Below, piece by piece: positions 53,903-62,719 of a DNA stretch of 64,000 bases. Within the stretch, counting starts at the first letter, position 1, and every line of letters starts with the position of its first letter. Source of the stretch: Thioclava electrotropha (GTDB lineage Bacteria; Pseudomonadota; Alphaproteobacteria; Rhodobacterales; Rhodobacteraceae). The stretch covers positions 3,361,501-3,425,500 of the forward strand of contig NZ_CP053562.1 in NCBI RefSeq assembly GCF_002085925.2, written 5' to 3'. The notes beneath the pieces were generated by a model, which worked only from the letters and a program-made list of their open reading frames with translations, ran no database searches and was not told the DNA's origin. A program made the translations under genes and the position numbers.

Positions 53903-55414
53903 ATGGTCAGCCAGAGCTATACGGTCGCGTTCGAGGGGGTGGAGGCCCGCCTCGTGGAGGTGCAATGCGCGCTCTCCGAAGGCATGCCTGGCTTCGCGGT
54001 CGTAGGCCTGCCCGACAAGGCCGTGTCCGAGGCGCGCGAACGGGTGCGCGCGGCGCTCGGAGCGCTGGGGATCGCGTTGCCGATGCAGAAGATCACCGTG
54101 AATCTCTCGCCCGCCGATCTGCCGAAGGAGGGCTCGCATTTCGACCTGCCGATCGCACTGGCGCTGCTGGGCGCGATCGGGATCGTGCCCCGCGACCGGA
54201 TCGAGGCGCTGGTCGCGGTCGGAGAATTATCGCTCGACGGGCGGCTCCTGGCGGTCGCCGGCGCCCTGCCCGCCGCGATGGCCGCCGCCGCGCAGGACAA
54301 GGGGCTGATCTGCCCGAAGGGCTCGGGCGCAGAGGCGGCCTGGGTCGGCGCGGCCGAGGTGACAGCGCCGGAGACGCTCGGCGCCGCGATCGATCATCTC
54401 AGCGGTCGCCTGCCGCTGGAGCCCGCCCGTCCGGGTCTCGTCCGGGACGCACCGCATCCGCGCGACCTGCGCGACGTGAAAGGACAGGAACGGGCCAAAC
54501 GCGCGCTGGAGATCGCCGCTGCCGGTCGCCACCACCTGATGATGATCGGCACGCCCGGCTCGGGCAAATCCATGCTGGCCGCGCGCCTTCCCTCGATCCT
54601 GCCCGAAATGCGCCCCGAGGAGGTGCTGGAAACTTCGATGATCCAGTCGCTGTCGGGGCTGCTGGCCGAGGGTGGCATCTCGCGCACCCGGCCCTTCCGC
54701 GAACCGCATCACACCGCTTCGATGGCCGCGATGATCGGCGGCGGGCGTGGCGCGCGGCCCGGCGAAGTCAGCCTTGCCCATAATGGCGTGCTGTTCATGG
54801 ACGAGTTTCCCGAATTCCCCCGCGCCGTGCTGGAAACCCTGCGCCAGCCGATCGAGACCGGCGAGGTCGTCGTCTCACGCGCCAATGCTCATACGCGCTA
54901 CCCCTGCCGCTTCCTGCTGATCGCGGCGGCGAACCCATGCAAATGCGGATATCTCGGCGATGCCGAGCGCGCCTGCGCCCGCGCGCCCGGTTGCGGCGAC
55001 GACTATCTGGGGCGGATTTCAGGACCTCTGATGGATCGGTTCGACCTGCGCATCGAGGTGCCCCCGGTGCGCTACGCTGATCTCGATCTGCCAGCCTCCG
55101 GCGACAGCTCCGCCGAAGTCGCGGCCCGCGTCGCGACCGCGCGCGAGCGGCAGGCCCAACGCTTCGCGGATCACCCCGCGATCCGCGTCAATGCCGAAGC
55201 CGAAGGGCAGTTGCTGGAAGACATCGCGACGCCGGATGCGCAGGGGCGAGATTTATTGGCCCGAATGGCGGAGCGGGTCGGACTGTCGGCGCGCGGCTAC
55301 CACCGGGTTTTGCGGGTTGCGCGCACCATCGCCGATCTCGACCATGCCGAGCACGTGCGCCAGCCCCATATCGCCGAGGCGTTGAGCTATCGGCTCAGCG
55401 CCGTGGCAGGTTGA
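53903..55414 (+). CDS. comM: YifB/ComM family AAA ATPase
   Basis: 503 residues. An N-terminal ChlI-like domain (VQCALSEGMPGFAVVGLPDKAV, seen as EGMPGFAVVGLPDK) precedes a Mg-chelatase-type AAA domain. Walker A is GTPGSGKSMLAARLPSILP, the Walker B region is GVLFMDEFPEF, and a zinc-like Cys cluster (CKCGYLGDAERACARAPGC) lies between. ComM relatives are hexameric helicases that extend heteroduplex during natural transformation. Its last 20 bases overlap the convergent hydrolase gene. Confidence 0.92.
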   Translation: MVSQSYTVAFEGVEARLVEVQCALSEGMPGFAVVGLPDKAVSEARERVRAALGALGIALPMQKITVNLSPADLPKEGSHFDLPIALALLGAIGIVPRDRIEALVAVGELSLDGRLLAVAGALPAAMAAAAQDKGLICPKGSGAEAAWVGAAEVTAPETLGAAIDHLSGRLPLEPARPGLVRDAPHPRDLRDVKGQERAKRALEIAAAGRHHLMMIGTPGSGKSMLAARLPSILPEMRPEEVLETSMIQSLSGLLAEGGISRTRPFREPHHTASMAAMIGGGRGARPGEVSLAHNGVLFMDEFPEFPRAVLETLRQPIETGEVVVSRANAHTRYPCRFLLIAAANPCKCGYLGDAERACARAPGCGDDYLGRISGPLMDRFDLRIEVPPVRYADLDLPASGDSSAEVAARVATARERQAQRFADHPAIRVNAEAEGQLLEDIATPDAQGRDLLARMAERVGLSARGYHRVLRVARTIADLDHAEHVRQPHIAEALSYRLSAVAG

Positions 55415-56303
55415 GCATCCGGCGCGCCGCCGCAGCCGCATCCTCCAGCGCCGCGCGCGCCTCGGGTACCCGCCCATCGAAGAAATGCCAGACATGCGGC
55501 GCATCGGGCCAGCTTTGCACCGTGACATCCGCGTCGAAGCTGCGCAGCCGTTCGGCCATACGTAGCGCATCGTCGCTCAGGATCTCCCCCATCGAATGCT
55601 GGATCAGCACCGGAGGCGGATCGGGGAACTCCGCGAAAAGCGGTGAAAAGCGCGGATCGCGCGCGTCATGCCCGCGCAGCACCATTTCGCAGGTATCGCC
55701 AAGCCGTTCGACTGGCAGCATCGCATCCTTCGCGGCATTGACGCGGAGGCTCTCGCCCGAACAGGTCAGGTCCGTCCACGGGCAGAAGGTAATCGCCCCG
55801 GCAGGCCGCGTGCCGCGCTGGCACAGCACGCTCAGAAGCGCCAATGTCAGACCGCCCCCCGCGCTGTCGCCCGCGATAACGATCGCGCTCGGGTCGTATC
55901 CCATTTCCACCAGCGCATCGAAAGCTGCGGTCGCATCCTCGAGCGCCGCACCAACCGGCGCCTCGGGCGCGAGGCGGTAATCCGGCACGACCACCTCGAG
56001 CCCGCTCAGCTTCGCCAAGCGCCCCGCGAGCCCGCGATACATCCACGGGGAGCCGGTGACGTAACCGCCGCCATGAAGATAGAGAATGATGCGCCCAACC
56101 GAGGGCCGCCCCGCGCGCAGCGACAGCGCATTGCGCCCGGCCAGCTTGGTCGGCAGACGGCAAAGCCCGGTCGGCTCGCGCACGACCCAACTGGCCAATC
56201 TCTCCGTCGCGCGCCGGGTTTGCGCAGCCCCGTGGAACCGTCGCACCATCGGTTTCGCGATGCTGCGCAGCCAAAGATTGAGAAAGACCAGCCGGATCGA
56301 CAT
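55395..56303 (-). CDS. Alpha/beta hydrolase, HSL-type esterase
   Basis: 302 residues. The oxyanion motif HGGG is at 77-80, the nucleophile is Ser147 in GDSAGG, and the late catalytic residues are in LIQHSMGEILSDD and APHVWHFF. This is the hormone-sensitive-lipase branch (family IV esterases). The N-terminal cap carries a hydrophobic first 20 residues (LVFLNLWLRSIAKP). Substrates are probably short acyl esters. It is 1 base downstream of gshB in the same direction. Confidence 0.9.
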   Translation of the reverse strand: MSIRLVFLNLWLRSIAKPMVRRFHGAAQTRRATERLASWVVREPTGLCRLPTKLAGRNALSLRAGRPSVGRIILYLHGGGYVTGSPWMYRGLAGRLAKLSGLEVVVPDYRLAPEAPVGAALEDATAAFDALVEMGYDPSAIVIAGDSAGGGLTLALLSVLCQRGTRPAGAITFCPWTDLTCSGESLRVNAAKDAMLPVERLGDTCEMVLRGHDARDPRFSPLFAEFPDPPPVLIQHSMGEILSDDALRMAERLRSFDADVTVQSWPDAPHVWHFFDGRVPEARAALEDAAAAARRMLNLPRR

Positions 56304-56304
56304 A

Positions 56305-57246
56305 TCAGCTCCGTTTCGCTTCGATCGCCTCCCAGATGCGGCCGGTGATATTCACGCCGTCGAACCGCTCAAGCTCCTGAATGCCCGTCGGCGAAGTGAC
56401 GTTAATCTCGGTCAGCCAGTCGCCGATCACGTCGATACCAACGAAGATCTGTCCCTTCTCACGCAGATACGGGCCGATCCGCTTGCAGATTTCGCGATCA
56501 CGCGCGGTCAGTTCGACTTTCTCCGGGCGTCCGCCGACATGCATGTTCGACCGCGTCTCGCCCGCAGCCGGCACCCGGTTGATCGCGCCCACCGGCTCGC
56601 CGTCGACGAGGATGATCCGCTTGTCGCCCTTCGAAACGGCAGGCAGGAACTTCTGCGCGATCAGTGGCTCGTTGTTGATGCCGATGAACAGCTCGTGCAG
56701 CGACGACAGGTTGCGATCGTTCGGATCGAGCCGGAACACTCCCGCCCCGCCATTGCCGTAGAGCGGCTTGAGAATGATATCGCCGTGCTCCGCCTTGAAG
56801 GCGCGGATCGCCTCGAGATCGCGTGCGATCAATGTCGGCGGCGTCAGGTCAGGGAAATCCAGAACGAGAAGCTTCTCGGGCGAGTTCCGGACCCAGAAAG
56901 GATCGTTGACGACCAGCGTCTCGGGATGGATCCGCTCCAGCAGATGGGTCGTCGTGATATAGCCCATATCGAAGGGCGGGTCCTGCCGCAGCCAAACCAC
57001 ATCCCAGTCGCCCAGATTGATCTCGGTCTCTTCGCCCAGCGTGAAGTGGTTGCCCTTCTCACGCCGCACCACCAGAGGCCAGCCACGCGCATAGACGTGC
57101 CCCTCGCGGTAGATCAGGCGATCCGGCGTGTAGTAGAAAAGCTCGTGCCCACGCGCCTGCGCCTCTTCGGCGATCCTAAACGTGCTGTCAGCCTCGATAT
57201 TGACCGCTTCGATCGGATCCATCTGGATCGCAACTTTCAATCCCAT
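56305..57246 (-). CDS. gshB: Glutathione synthetase
   Basis: 313 residues (E. coli about 315). [20 protein letters not shown] starts the N-domain. ATP-grasp landmarks are [32 protein letters not shown] and the final [24 protein letters not shown] 57246 has GAGGGGG at 5 bases. It joins gamma-glutamylcysteine and glycine. The order rsmI-yraN-gshB is conserved in alphaproteobacteria. Confidence 0.96.
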   Translation of the reverse strand: MGLKVAIQMDPIEAVNIEADSTFRIAEEAQARGHELFYYTPDRLIYREGHVYARGWPLVVRREKGNHFTLGEETEINLGDWDVVWLRQDPPFDMGYITTTHLLERIHPETLVVNDPFWVRNSPEKLLVLDFPDLTPPTLIARDLEAIRAFKAEHGDIILKPLYGNGGAGVFRLDPNDRNLSSLHELFIGINNEPLIAQKFLPAVSKGDKRIILVDGEPVGAINRVPAAGETRSNMHVGGRPEKVELTARDREICKRIGPYLREKGQIFVGIDVIGDWLTEINVTSPTGIQELERFDGVNITGRIWEAIEAKRS

Positions 57247-57319
57247 CCGCGCCCCCTCATTAGACTGCAATCTTGATGCAATGTGGCGCGTCTGGATGCA
57301 ACCTCAACCCACGGGCCGG

Positions 57320-57685
57320 TCACATTCCGAAATAGGCGTTCTCCAGCACCTTGATCTCCCCGATCTCATTAACCAGGGCGAGATCGAACCGGACCTTGCG
57401 ATTGCAGTTTGCCGGAGCGGGATGTCGCATCAGATATTCTTCGACCGAAATGCATATACGGCGCATCTGGCGCTGCGAGAGACGTTCCGCGGCGCGGGCA
57501 TGGCTGCGCGATTTCTTCACCTCGACGAAGATCAGGGTATCGCCATCGCGCGCGATCAGATCGATCTCGCCGCCATACTTGCCCCGCCAGCGATGTTCCG
57601 AGACCGCGCGCCCTGCCCGTTCGTAATGCAGCATCACTTGCTCTTCGGCGGCGAGACCGGAATGATATGATAGCGATCCACTCAT
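57320..57685 (-). CDS. yraN: YraN family (UPF0102) endonuclease-like protein
   Basis: 121 residues with a restriction-endonuclease-like core: GEIDLIARDGDTLIFVEVKKSRS (seen as GEIDLIARDG and LIFVEVKK), which holds the D-x(n)-ExK metal residues. GLAAEEQVMLHYERAG is the family's N-terminal helix. Its ATG overlaps the rsmI stop by 4 bases. Nuclease activity is suggested by the fold but not established. Confidence 0.92.
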   Translation of the reverse strand: MSGSLSYHSGLAAEEQVMLHYERAGRAVSEHRWRGKYGGEIDLIARDGDTLIFVEVKKSRSHARAAERLSQRQMRRICISVEEYLMRHPAPANCNRKVRFDLALVNEIGEIKVLENAYFGM

Positions 57686-58602
57686 CTCTTTTTCTCCATG
57701 GCCAGAGCGGCCTGATAGACCTTGCGCCGCGGCAACCCGGTCGCCCCTGCGACGGCGTCGACCGCGTCGCGAAGCGACTTGCGCGCCAATGCCGCTTCGA
57801 GGCGCTCTTCCAGTTGGGCGTTGTCGATTTCGACTGCATGCGGCCTGTCGACCACGACGACGATTTCGCCCTTGACCGGCGACTCAGCCACGCTTTCCGC
57901 AAGCTCTTCCAGCGTTCCCCGGCGGACCTCTTCGAAGCGTTTCGTCAACTCCCGGCACAGCGCCGCTTGCCTCTCTTTTCCCAGACTATGGGCCGCGTCA
58001 GCTAACATTTCCCTAATGCGTTTGGGGCTTTCATAGAAAACCAGCGTCGCCGGAATTTCCTTGAACTCCGCGAGCCAGTTGCGCCGCGCGCCTTTGCTGT
58101 TCGGCGCGAACCCCGCGAAGAGGAAGCGATCCGTCGGCAGGCCCGACAAAGTCAGCGCCGTCAGCACCGCCGAGGGGCCCGGTGCGCTATAGAGCGGCAG
58201 CCCGGCTTCGATCACCGCGCGGCCAAGCTGATAGCCCGGATCGGCGACCAGCGGCGTGCCCGCCTCGGAGGCGTAGACCACCGACTTCCCCGCCTCCAGG
58301 GTTGCGAGGATTTTCGGGCGCATCGCGGCGCCGTTATGGTCGTGATAGGCGAGCACCTGACGCCCGTTCAGCGGCACGCCGTGAATCTCCATCAGGTGCC
58401 GCAGGCTGCGCGTATCCTCGGCCGCCAGAACGTCGGCTGCGCGCAGCATGTCGAGGGCACGCAGGGTGATGTCGCGGGCGGCTCCGATGGGCGTGGCAAT
58501 GAAATGAAGCCCCGGGCTCAACGGCGCCGGAACACTCTTGGTTCCCTTATTTTCCGCGTTTGCATCAGATACAACACCCTCGCCCATCGCCCGCCTCATC
58601 AC
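57682..58602 (-). CDS. rsmI: 16S rRNA (cytidine1402-2'-O)-methyltransferase RsmI
   Basis: 306 residues of the tetrapyrrole-methylase fold. LHFIATPIGAARDITLRALDML and LAAEDTRSLRHLM form the N-domain. GTPLVADPGYQLGRAVIEAG carries the SAM loop and LPTDRFLFAGF the linker to the C-domain. It methylates the 2'-O of C1402 in the decoding centre. The first ~25 residues are a polar extension; the start could be at an internal Met. Confidence 0.95.
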   Translation of the reverse strand: MMRRAMGEGVVSDANAENKGTKSVPAPLSPGLHFIATPIGAARDITLRALDMLRAADVLAAEDTRSLRHLMEIHGVPLNGRQVLAYHDHNGAAMRPKILATLEAGKSVVYASEAGTPLVADPGYQLGRAVIEAGLPLYSAPGPSAVLTALTLSGLPTDRFLFAGFAPNSKGARRNWLAEFKEIPATLVFYESPKRIREMLADAAHSLGKERQAALCRELTKRFEEVRRGTLEELAESVAESPVKGEIVVVVDRPHAVEIDNAQLEERLEAALARKSLRDAVDAVAGATGLPRRKVYQAALAMEKKR

Positions 58603-58721
58603 TTGTGTGGAACGTTTACTTCACGCCTGCTTGTGCGTAGTCTCAACCGCGTCATTTCCTCGCGGTTCGCAGGCCTTGCTTCAGTGCCCGGACCGGACGC
58701 CAACGCCCAAAAGGACGTATC

Positions 58722-59897
58722 ATGTTTAATCTCATTCGTAACCCCCGCGCCCTCGCCGCGCGAATCGCAGCCCTCCTCGCGCTGGTCTGGCTTGCGGCCT
58801 GTCAGCCGGGGCCGATGGGCAATTCCGGTCAGAAGATCGACACCAGCGCACCGGTCAAGGTGGCACTTCTGGTTCCGGCCGGGTCCGGCAACGCTGGCGA
58901 CGAGACGCTCGCGCGGGCGCTGCAGAATGCGGCAAATCTCGCGATTCAGGATCTGCAAGGCGCACGGATCGACCTGCAGGTATACAACACCGCCGGCAAT
59001 CCGCAGCAAGCTGCCGCGATGGCCACCAAGGCCGCCGACGAGGGCGCCAAGATCATCCTCGGCCCGGTCTATGCGCAATCGGCGAATGCCGCAGGTCTCG
59101 CGGTCGCCTCGCGCAACATCAACGTGCTTGCGTTCTCGAACAACACCAATGTCGCGGGCGGCAACGTCTTCGTGCTCGGCCCGACCTTCCAGAACACCGC
59201 CAACCGCCTCGTGAGCTTCGCCGCACGGCAGGGCAAGAAGCGGATCATGGTCGTGCATGAGCAGACCACGGCGGGCGAGATCGGCGCACAGGCGATCCAG
59301 ACCGCGGTCGCACGGTCGGGCGCTTCGCTCGCAGGCGTGGCCTCCTACCCGTTCTCGCAGCAGGGCGTGGTCGACGCGACGCCGCAGATCGCAAGCCGCG
59401 TGAAGTCCGGTGACGTCGATGCGCTGTTCCTGACAGCCGATACCGCAGGCGCACTCCCGCTGCTCACGCAGCTGATGGGCGAGCAGGGCGTGACCCCGCA
59501 GATGACGCAATATATCGGCCTGACCCGCTGGGACATTCCGCCGGCGACGCTGTCGCTGCCGGGCACTCAGGGCGGCTGGTTCGCCGAGCCCGATCCGGCG
59601 CTGCAACAGCAGTTCGTGTCGCGCTACAGCGCTGCTTACGGCCAAGCGCCCCACCCGATCGCAGGCCTCGCCTATGACGGGATCGCGGCAATCGGCGCGC
59701 TGGTGAAGTCCGGCAATCCGAGCGCGCTGACCAAGCAGGGCCTGACCCAGCGTTCGGGCTTCGTGGGCGTCAACGGCGTCTTCCGCTTCCTGCCCGACGG
59801 CACCAACGAACGGGCGCTCGCCGTGGCGCAGGTCCGCAACGGCCAGGCGGTCGTGATCGACCCGGCGCCGCGCAACTTCGGCGGCTTCGGGTTCTGA
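58722..59897 (+). CDS. LpoA-like lipoprotein, periplasmic-binding fold (penicillin-binding protein activator)
   Basis: 391 residues. The lipobox LAAC places the lipidated Cys at residue 27. The rest is a type I periplasmic-binding fold (VKVALLVPAGSGNAGDETLARAL, then KIILGPVYAQSANAAG and FVLGPTFQNTANRLV). LpoA-like proteins activate peptidoglycan polymerases from the outer membrane; in alphaproteobacteria this protein sits next to the rsmI-yraN-gshB group, as here. Lacks the N-terminal TPR domain of enterobacterial LpoA. Confidence 0.88.
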   Translation: MFNLIRNPRALAARIAALLALVWLAACQPGPMGNSGQKIDTSAPVKVALLVPAGSGNAGDETLARALQNAANLAIQDLQGARIDLQVYNTAGNPQQAAAMATKAADEGAKIILGPVYAQSANAAGLAVASRNINVLAFSNNTNVAGGNVFVLGPTFQNTANRLVSFAARQGKKRIMVVHEQTTAGEIGAQAIQTAVARSGASLAGVASYPFSQQGVVDATPQIASRVKSGDVDALFLTADTAGALPLLTQLMGEQGVTPQMTQYIGLTRWDIPPATLSLPGTQGGWFAEPDPALQQQFVSRYSAAYGQAPHPIAGLAYDGIAAIGALVKSGNPSALTKQGLTQRSGFVGVNGVFRFLPDGTNERALAVAQVRNGQAVVIDPAPRNFGGFGF

Positions 59898-59946
59898 CCC
59901 GGACCGCCTTCAAACGAAAGGGCCCGTCAAGGGACAAGACTGCGCA

Positions 59947-62718
59947 GTGACCAGCATGACAGACCCCGCCCCGGCATCGACCGGGGCGCCCCTCCTTCTA
60001 AATCAACAGCGTTTGTTCGAGGCGCTCGACGCAGCGACCTCTGACATGCGCGACCCGAAGGACATCCGGGCCGCGACGGTGACCTTCCTCTCCGAGGAAC
60101 GCCGCGCCGCCGCCGCCGCGATCGAGGCCGATTTCGAAACCCATCCGCGCGCCGCGCGCGACACGGTCGAAGCCTATGCTCAGATGACGGACGGCATCGT
60201 CCGCTCGGTGCTGCGCATCGCGACGGAGCGTCTGCACCCCAGCGGCACCCGCACCGAGGCGGAGCGTTTCGCAGTGCTCGCCGTGGGCGGCTATGGCCGG
60301 GCCGAGATGGCGCCGCATTCCGATGTCGATCTGCTGTTTCTCACCCCCTACAAGGTCACCCCCTGGGCCGAGAGCGTCATCGAGTCGATGCTCTACATGC
60401 TCTGGGATCTGAAGCTGAAGGTCGGTCACTCGTCCCGCACGCTCGACGACTGCATCCGGCTGGGGCGCGAGGACATCACGATCCGCACCGCCCTTCTCGA
60501 ACATCGCTGCGTAGGCGGCGACGAGAAGCTGGCCGAGGCGCTGTCGCTCCGGCTTCGTCACGATCTCTTCGAGGGCAGCGAGGCCGAGTTCATCGAGGCC
60601 AAGCTGGAGGAACGCTCGCAGCGCCACCGCCGTCAGGGCGGGCAGCGTTACGTGCTCGAACCCAATGTCAAAGAGGGCAAGGGCGGGTTGCGCGATCTGC
60701 AGACCCTCTACTGGATCGGCAAATATATCCATCACGTGGGCCGCGCCCGCGAATTGATGAAGATCGGCGCCTTCTCCCCCGAGGAATACGAGACCTTCCA
60801 CGAGGCCGAGAATTACCTCTGGGCGGTGCGCTGCCACCTGCATCTGATCTCGGGCCGGGCCTCGGATCAGCTGACCTTCGACATGCAGGTCGAAGTGGCC
60901 GAGCGCATGGGCTATCGCGATCTGGCGGGCCGCCGCGCGGTCGAGGTCTTCATGCAGGATTACTTCCGCCACGCGACCGCCGTGGGCGACGTGACCCGCA
61001 TTTTCCTGACTAAGCTCGAAGCGCAGCATGTGAAAAGTGCACCGATGCTGCAGCGGATTTTCCGCAGGCGGCGCAAGCTGAAAGCCCCCTATTGCGAAGA
61101 GAACGGGCGCATAAATGTCGCCGACGAGAAGGCGTTCCTCTCCGATCCGGTGAACCTGCTGCGGCTGTTCGAGGAAGGGCTGCGCTCGGGGATGCTGATC
61201 CACCCCGACGCGATGCGGCTTGTTTCGGCCAATCTCGACCTGATCGACGACAAGGTTCGCAACAACCGCGAGGCGCAGCGCATCTTCCTCGATCTGCTGC
61301 TAAAGCACGGCAACCCGGAACGCGCGCTGCGGCGGATGAACGAGCTGGGCGTGCTGGCCGCTTTCATCCCGGAATTCGAGCCGATCGTCGCGATGATGCA
61401 GTTCAACATGTATCACAGCTACACGGTGGACGAGCACACGATTCAGGTCGTCTCGACGCTCGCGCAGATCGAGCGCGGCGAACTGGTCGAGGATCTGCCG
61501 CTGTCGTCGCACATCCTCGAGGAAGGCATCAATCGCAAGGTCCTCTATGTCGCGCTTCTTGTGCATGACATCGGCAAGGGGCGGCCCGAGGATCACTCGA
61601 TCCTCGGTGCGAAGATCGCCCGCAAGGTCGCGCCGCGGCTGGGGCTGAATCAGGAGGATTCCGAGACCGTCGAATGGCTGGTGCGCCACCACCTTCTGAT
61701 GTCCGACGTGGCGCAGAAACGCGACCTCTCGGACCCGCGCACGATCCGCGATTTCGCCAAGCGCGTGAAGTCGCGCAAGCGGCTCGACCTGCTGACAGTG
61801 CTGACGGTCTGCGACATTCGCGGCGTCGGCCCGAATGTCTGGAACAACTGGAAAGCGACGCTGCTGCGCAAGCTGCATTCCGAGACCGCGATGGCGCTGG
61901 AGCACGGGCTGGAAGCGGTCAATCGCGAGCAGCGCACCGACGAGGCCAAGCGCGCGTTGCGCGAGGTGCTGGAGGCGGATGACAACTGGGACAAGGCGCA
62001 AATCCGCGCCGAGCTGGCCCGACACTACGCGCCCTATTGGCAGGCGCTCGCCACCATCAATCACGAGATCTTCGCGCGGCTCCTGCGCGATCTGGGCGAT
62101 GACGAGATCCGTATCGACCTGCATCCCGACGACGATCACGACGCGACCCGCGTGAGCTTCGCGCTGGCCGATCACCCCGGCATCTTCTCGCGGCTCTCCG
62201 GCGCGCTCGCACTGGTCGGCGCGAATGTGGTCGACGCGCGCACCTATACCTCGAAGGACGGATATGCGACCGCCGTCTTCTGGGTGCAGGACGCCGAAGG
62301 CCACCCCTATGAGGCGTCGAAACTGACCCGGCTGCGCGGCATGATCGAGAAGACGCTGAAAGGCGAGGTCGTCGCCCGCGAGGCGCTCAAGGATCGCGAC
62401 AAGCTCAAGAAGCGTGAGCGCGAGTTCAAGTTCCCGACCCATATCACCATCGACAACGAAGGATCGGATATCTACACGATCATCGAAGTCGATACCCGCG
62501 ACCGGCCCGGCCTTCTCTACGACCTGACCCGGGCGCTGGCGTCGAACAATATCTCGATCTCCTCGGCGGTGATCGCCACCTATGGCGCGCAGGTCGTGGA
62601 CAGCTTCTATGTGAAAGACATGTTCGGCCTGAAACTGCATTCCAAACCCCGCCAAGAGGCGCTCGAGAAGAAGTTGATGGACGCCATCGCGTCGGGCGCG
62701 AAACGGGCGGGCAACTAA
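59947..62718 (+). CDS. glnD: Bifunctional uridylyltransferase/uridylyl-removing enzyme GlnD
   Basis: 923 residues. Nucleotidyltransferase site GGYGRAEMAPHSDVDLLF at 114-131, HD domain with LLVHDIGKGRPEDHS near residue 540, and two C-terminal ACT domains (SFALADHPGIFSRLSGAL and VDTRDRPGLLYDLTRAL). It senses glutamine and modifies PII proteins, controlling nitrogen assimilation. GTG 59947 or ATG 59956 may be the start; neither has a strong ribosome binding site. It is followed one base later by murJ. Confidence 0.96.
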   Translation: MTSMTDPAPASTGAPLLLNQQRLFEALDAATSDMRDPKDIRAATVTFLSEERRAAAAAIEADFETHPRAARDTVEAYAQMTDGIVRSVLRIATERLHPSGTRTEAERFAVLAVGGYGRAEMAPHSDVDLLFLTPYKVTPWAESVIESMLYMLWDLKLKVGHSSRTLDDCIRLGREDITIRTALLEHRCVGGDEKLAEALSLRLRHDLFEGSEAEFIEAKLEERSQRHRRQGGQRYVLEPNVKEGKGGLRDLQTLYWIGKYIHHVGRARELMKIGAFSPEEYETFHEAENYLWAVRCHLHLISGRASDQLTFDMQVEVAERMGYRDLAGRRAVEVFMQDYFRHATAVGDVTRIFLTKLEAQHVKSAPMLQRIFRRRRKLKAPYCEENGRINVADEKAFLSDPVNLLRLFEEGLRSGMLIHPDAMRLVSANLDLIDDKVRNNREAQRIFLDLLLKHGNPERALRRMNELGVLAAFIPEFEPIVAMMQFNMYHSYTVDEHTIQVVSTLAQIERGELVEDLPLSSHILEEGINRKVLYVALLVHDIGKGRPEDHSILGAKIARKVAPRLGLNQEDSETVEWLVRHHLLMSDVAQKRDLSDPRTIRDFAKRVKSRKRLDLLTVLTVCDIRGVGPNVWNNWKATLLRKLHSETAMALEHGLEAVNREQRTDEAKRALREVLEADDNWDKAQIRAELARHYAPYWQALATINHEIFARLLRDLGDDEIRIDLHPDDDHDATRVSFALADHPGIFSRLSGALALVGANVVDARTYTSKDGYATAVFWVQDAEGHPYEASKLTRLRGMIEKTLKGEVVAREALKDRDKLKKREREFKFPTHITIDNEGSDIYTIIEVDTRDRPGLLYDLTRALASNNISISSAVIATYGAQVVDSFYVKDMFGLKLHSKPRQEALEKKLMDAIASGAKRAGN

Positions 62719-62719
62719 T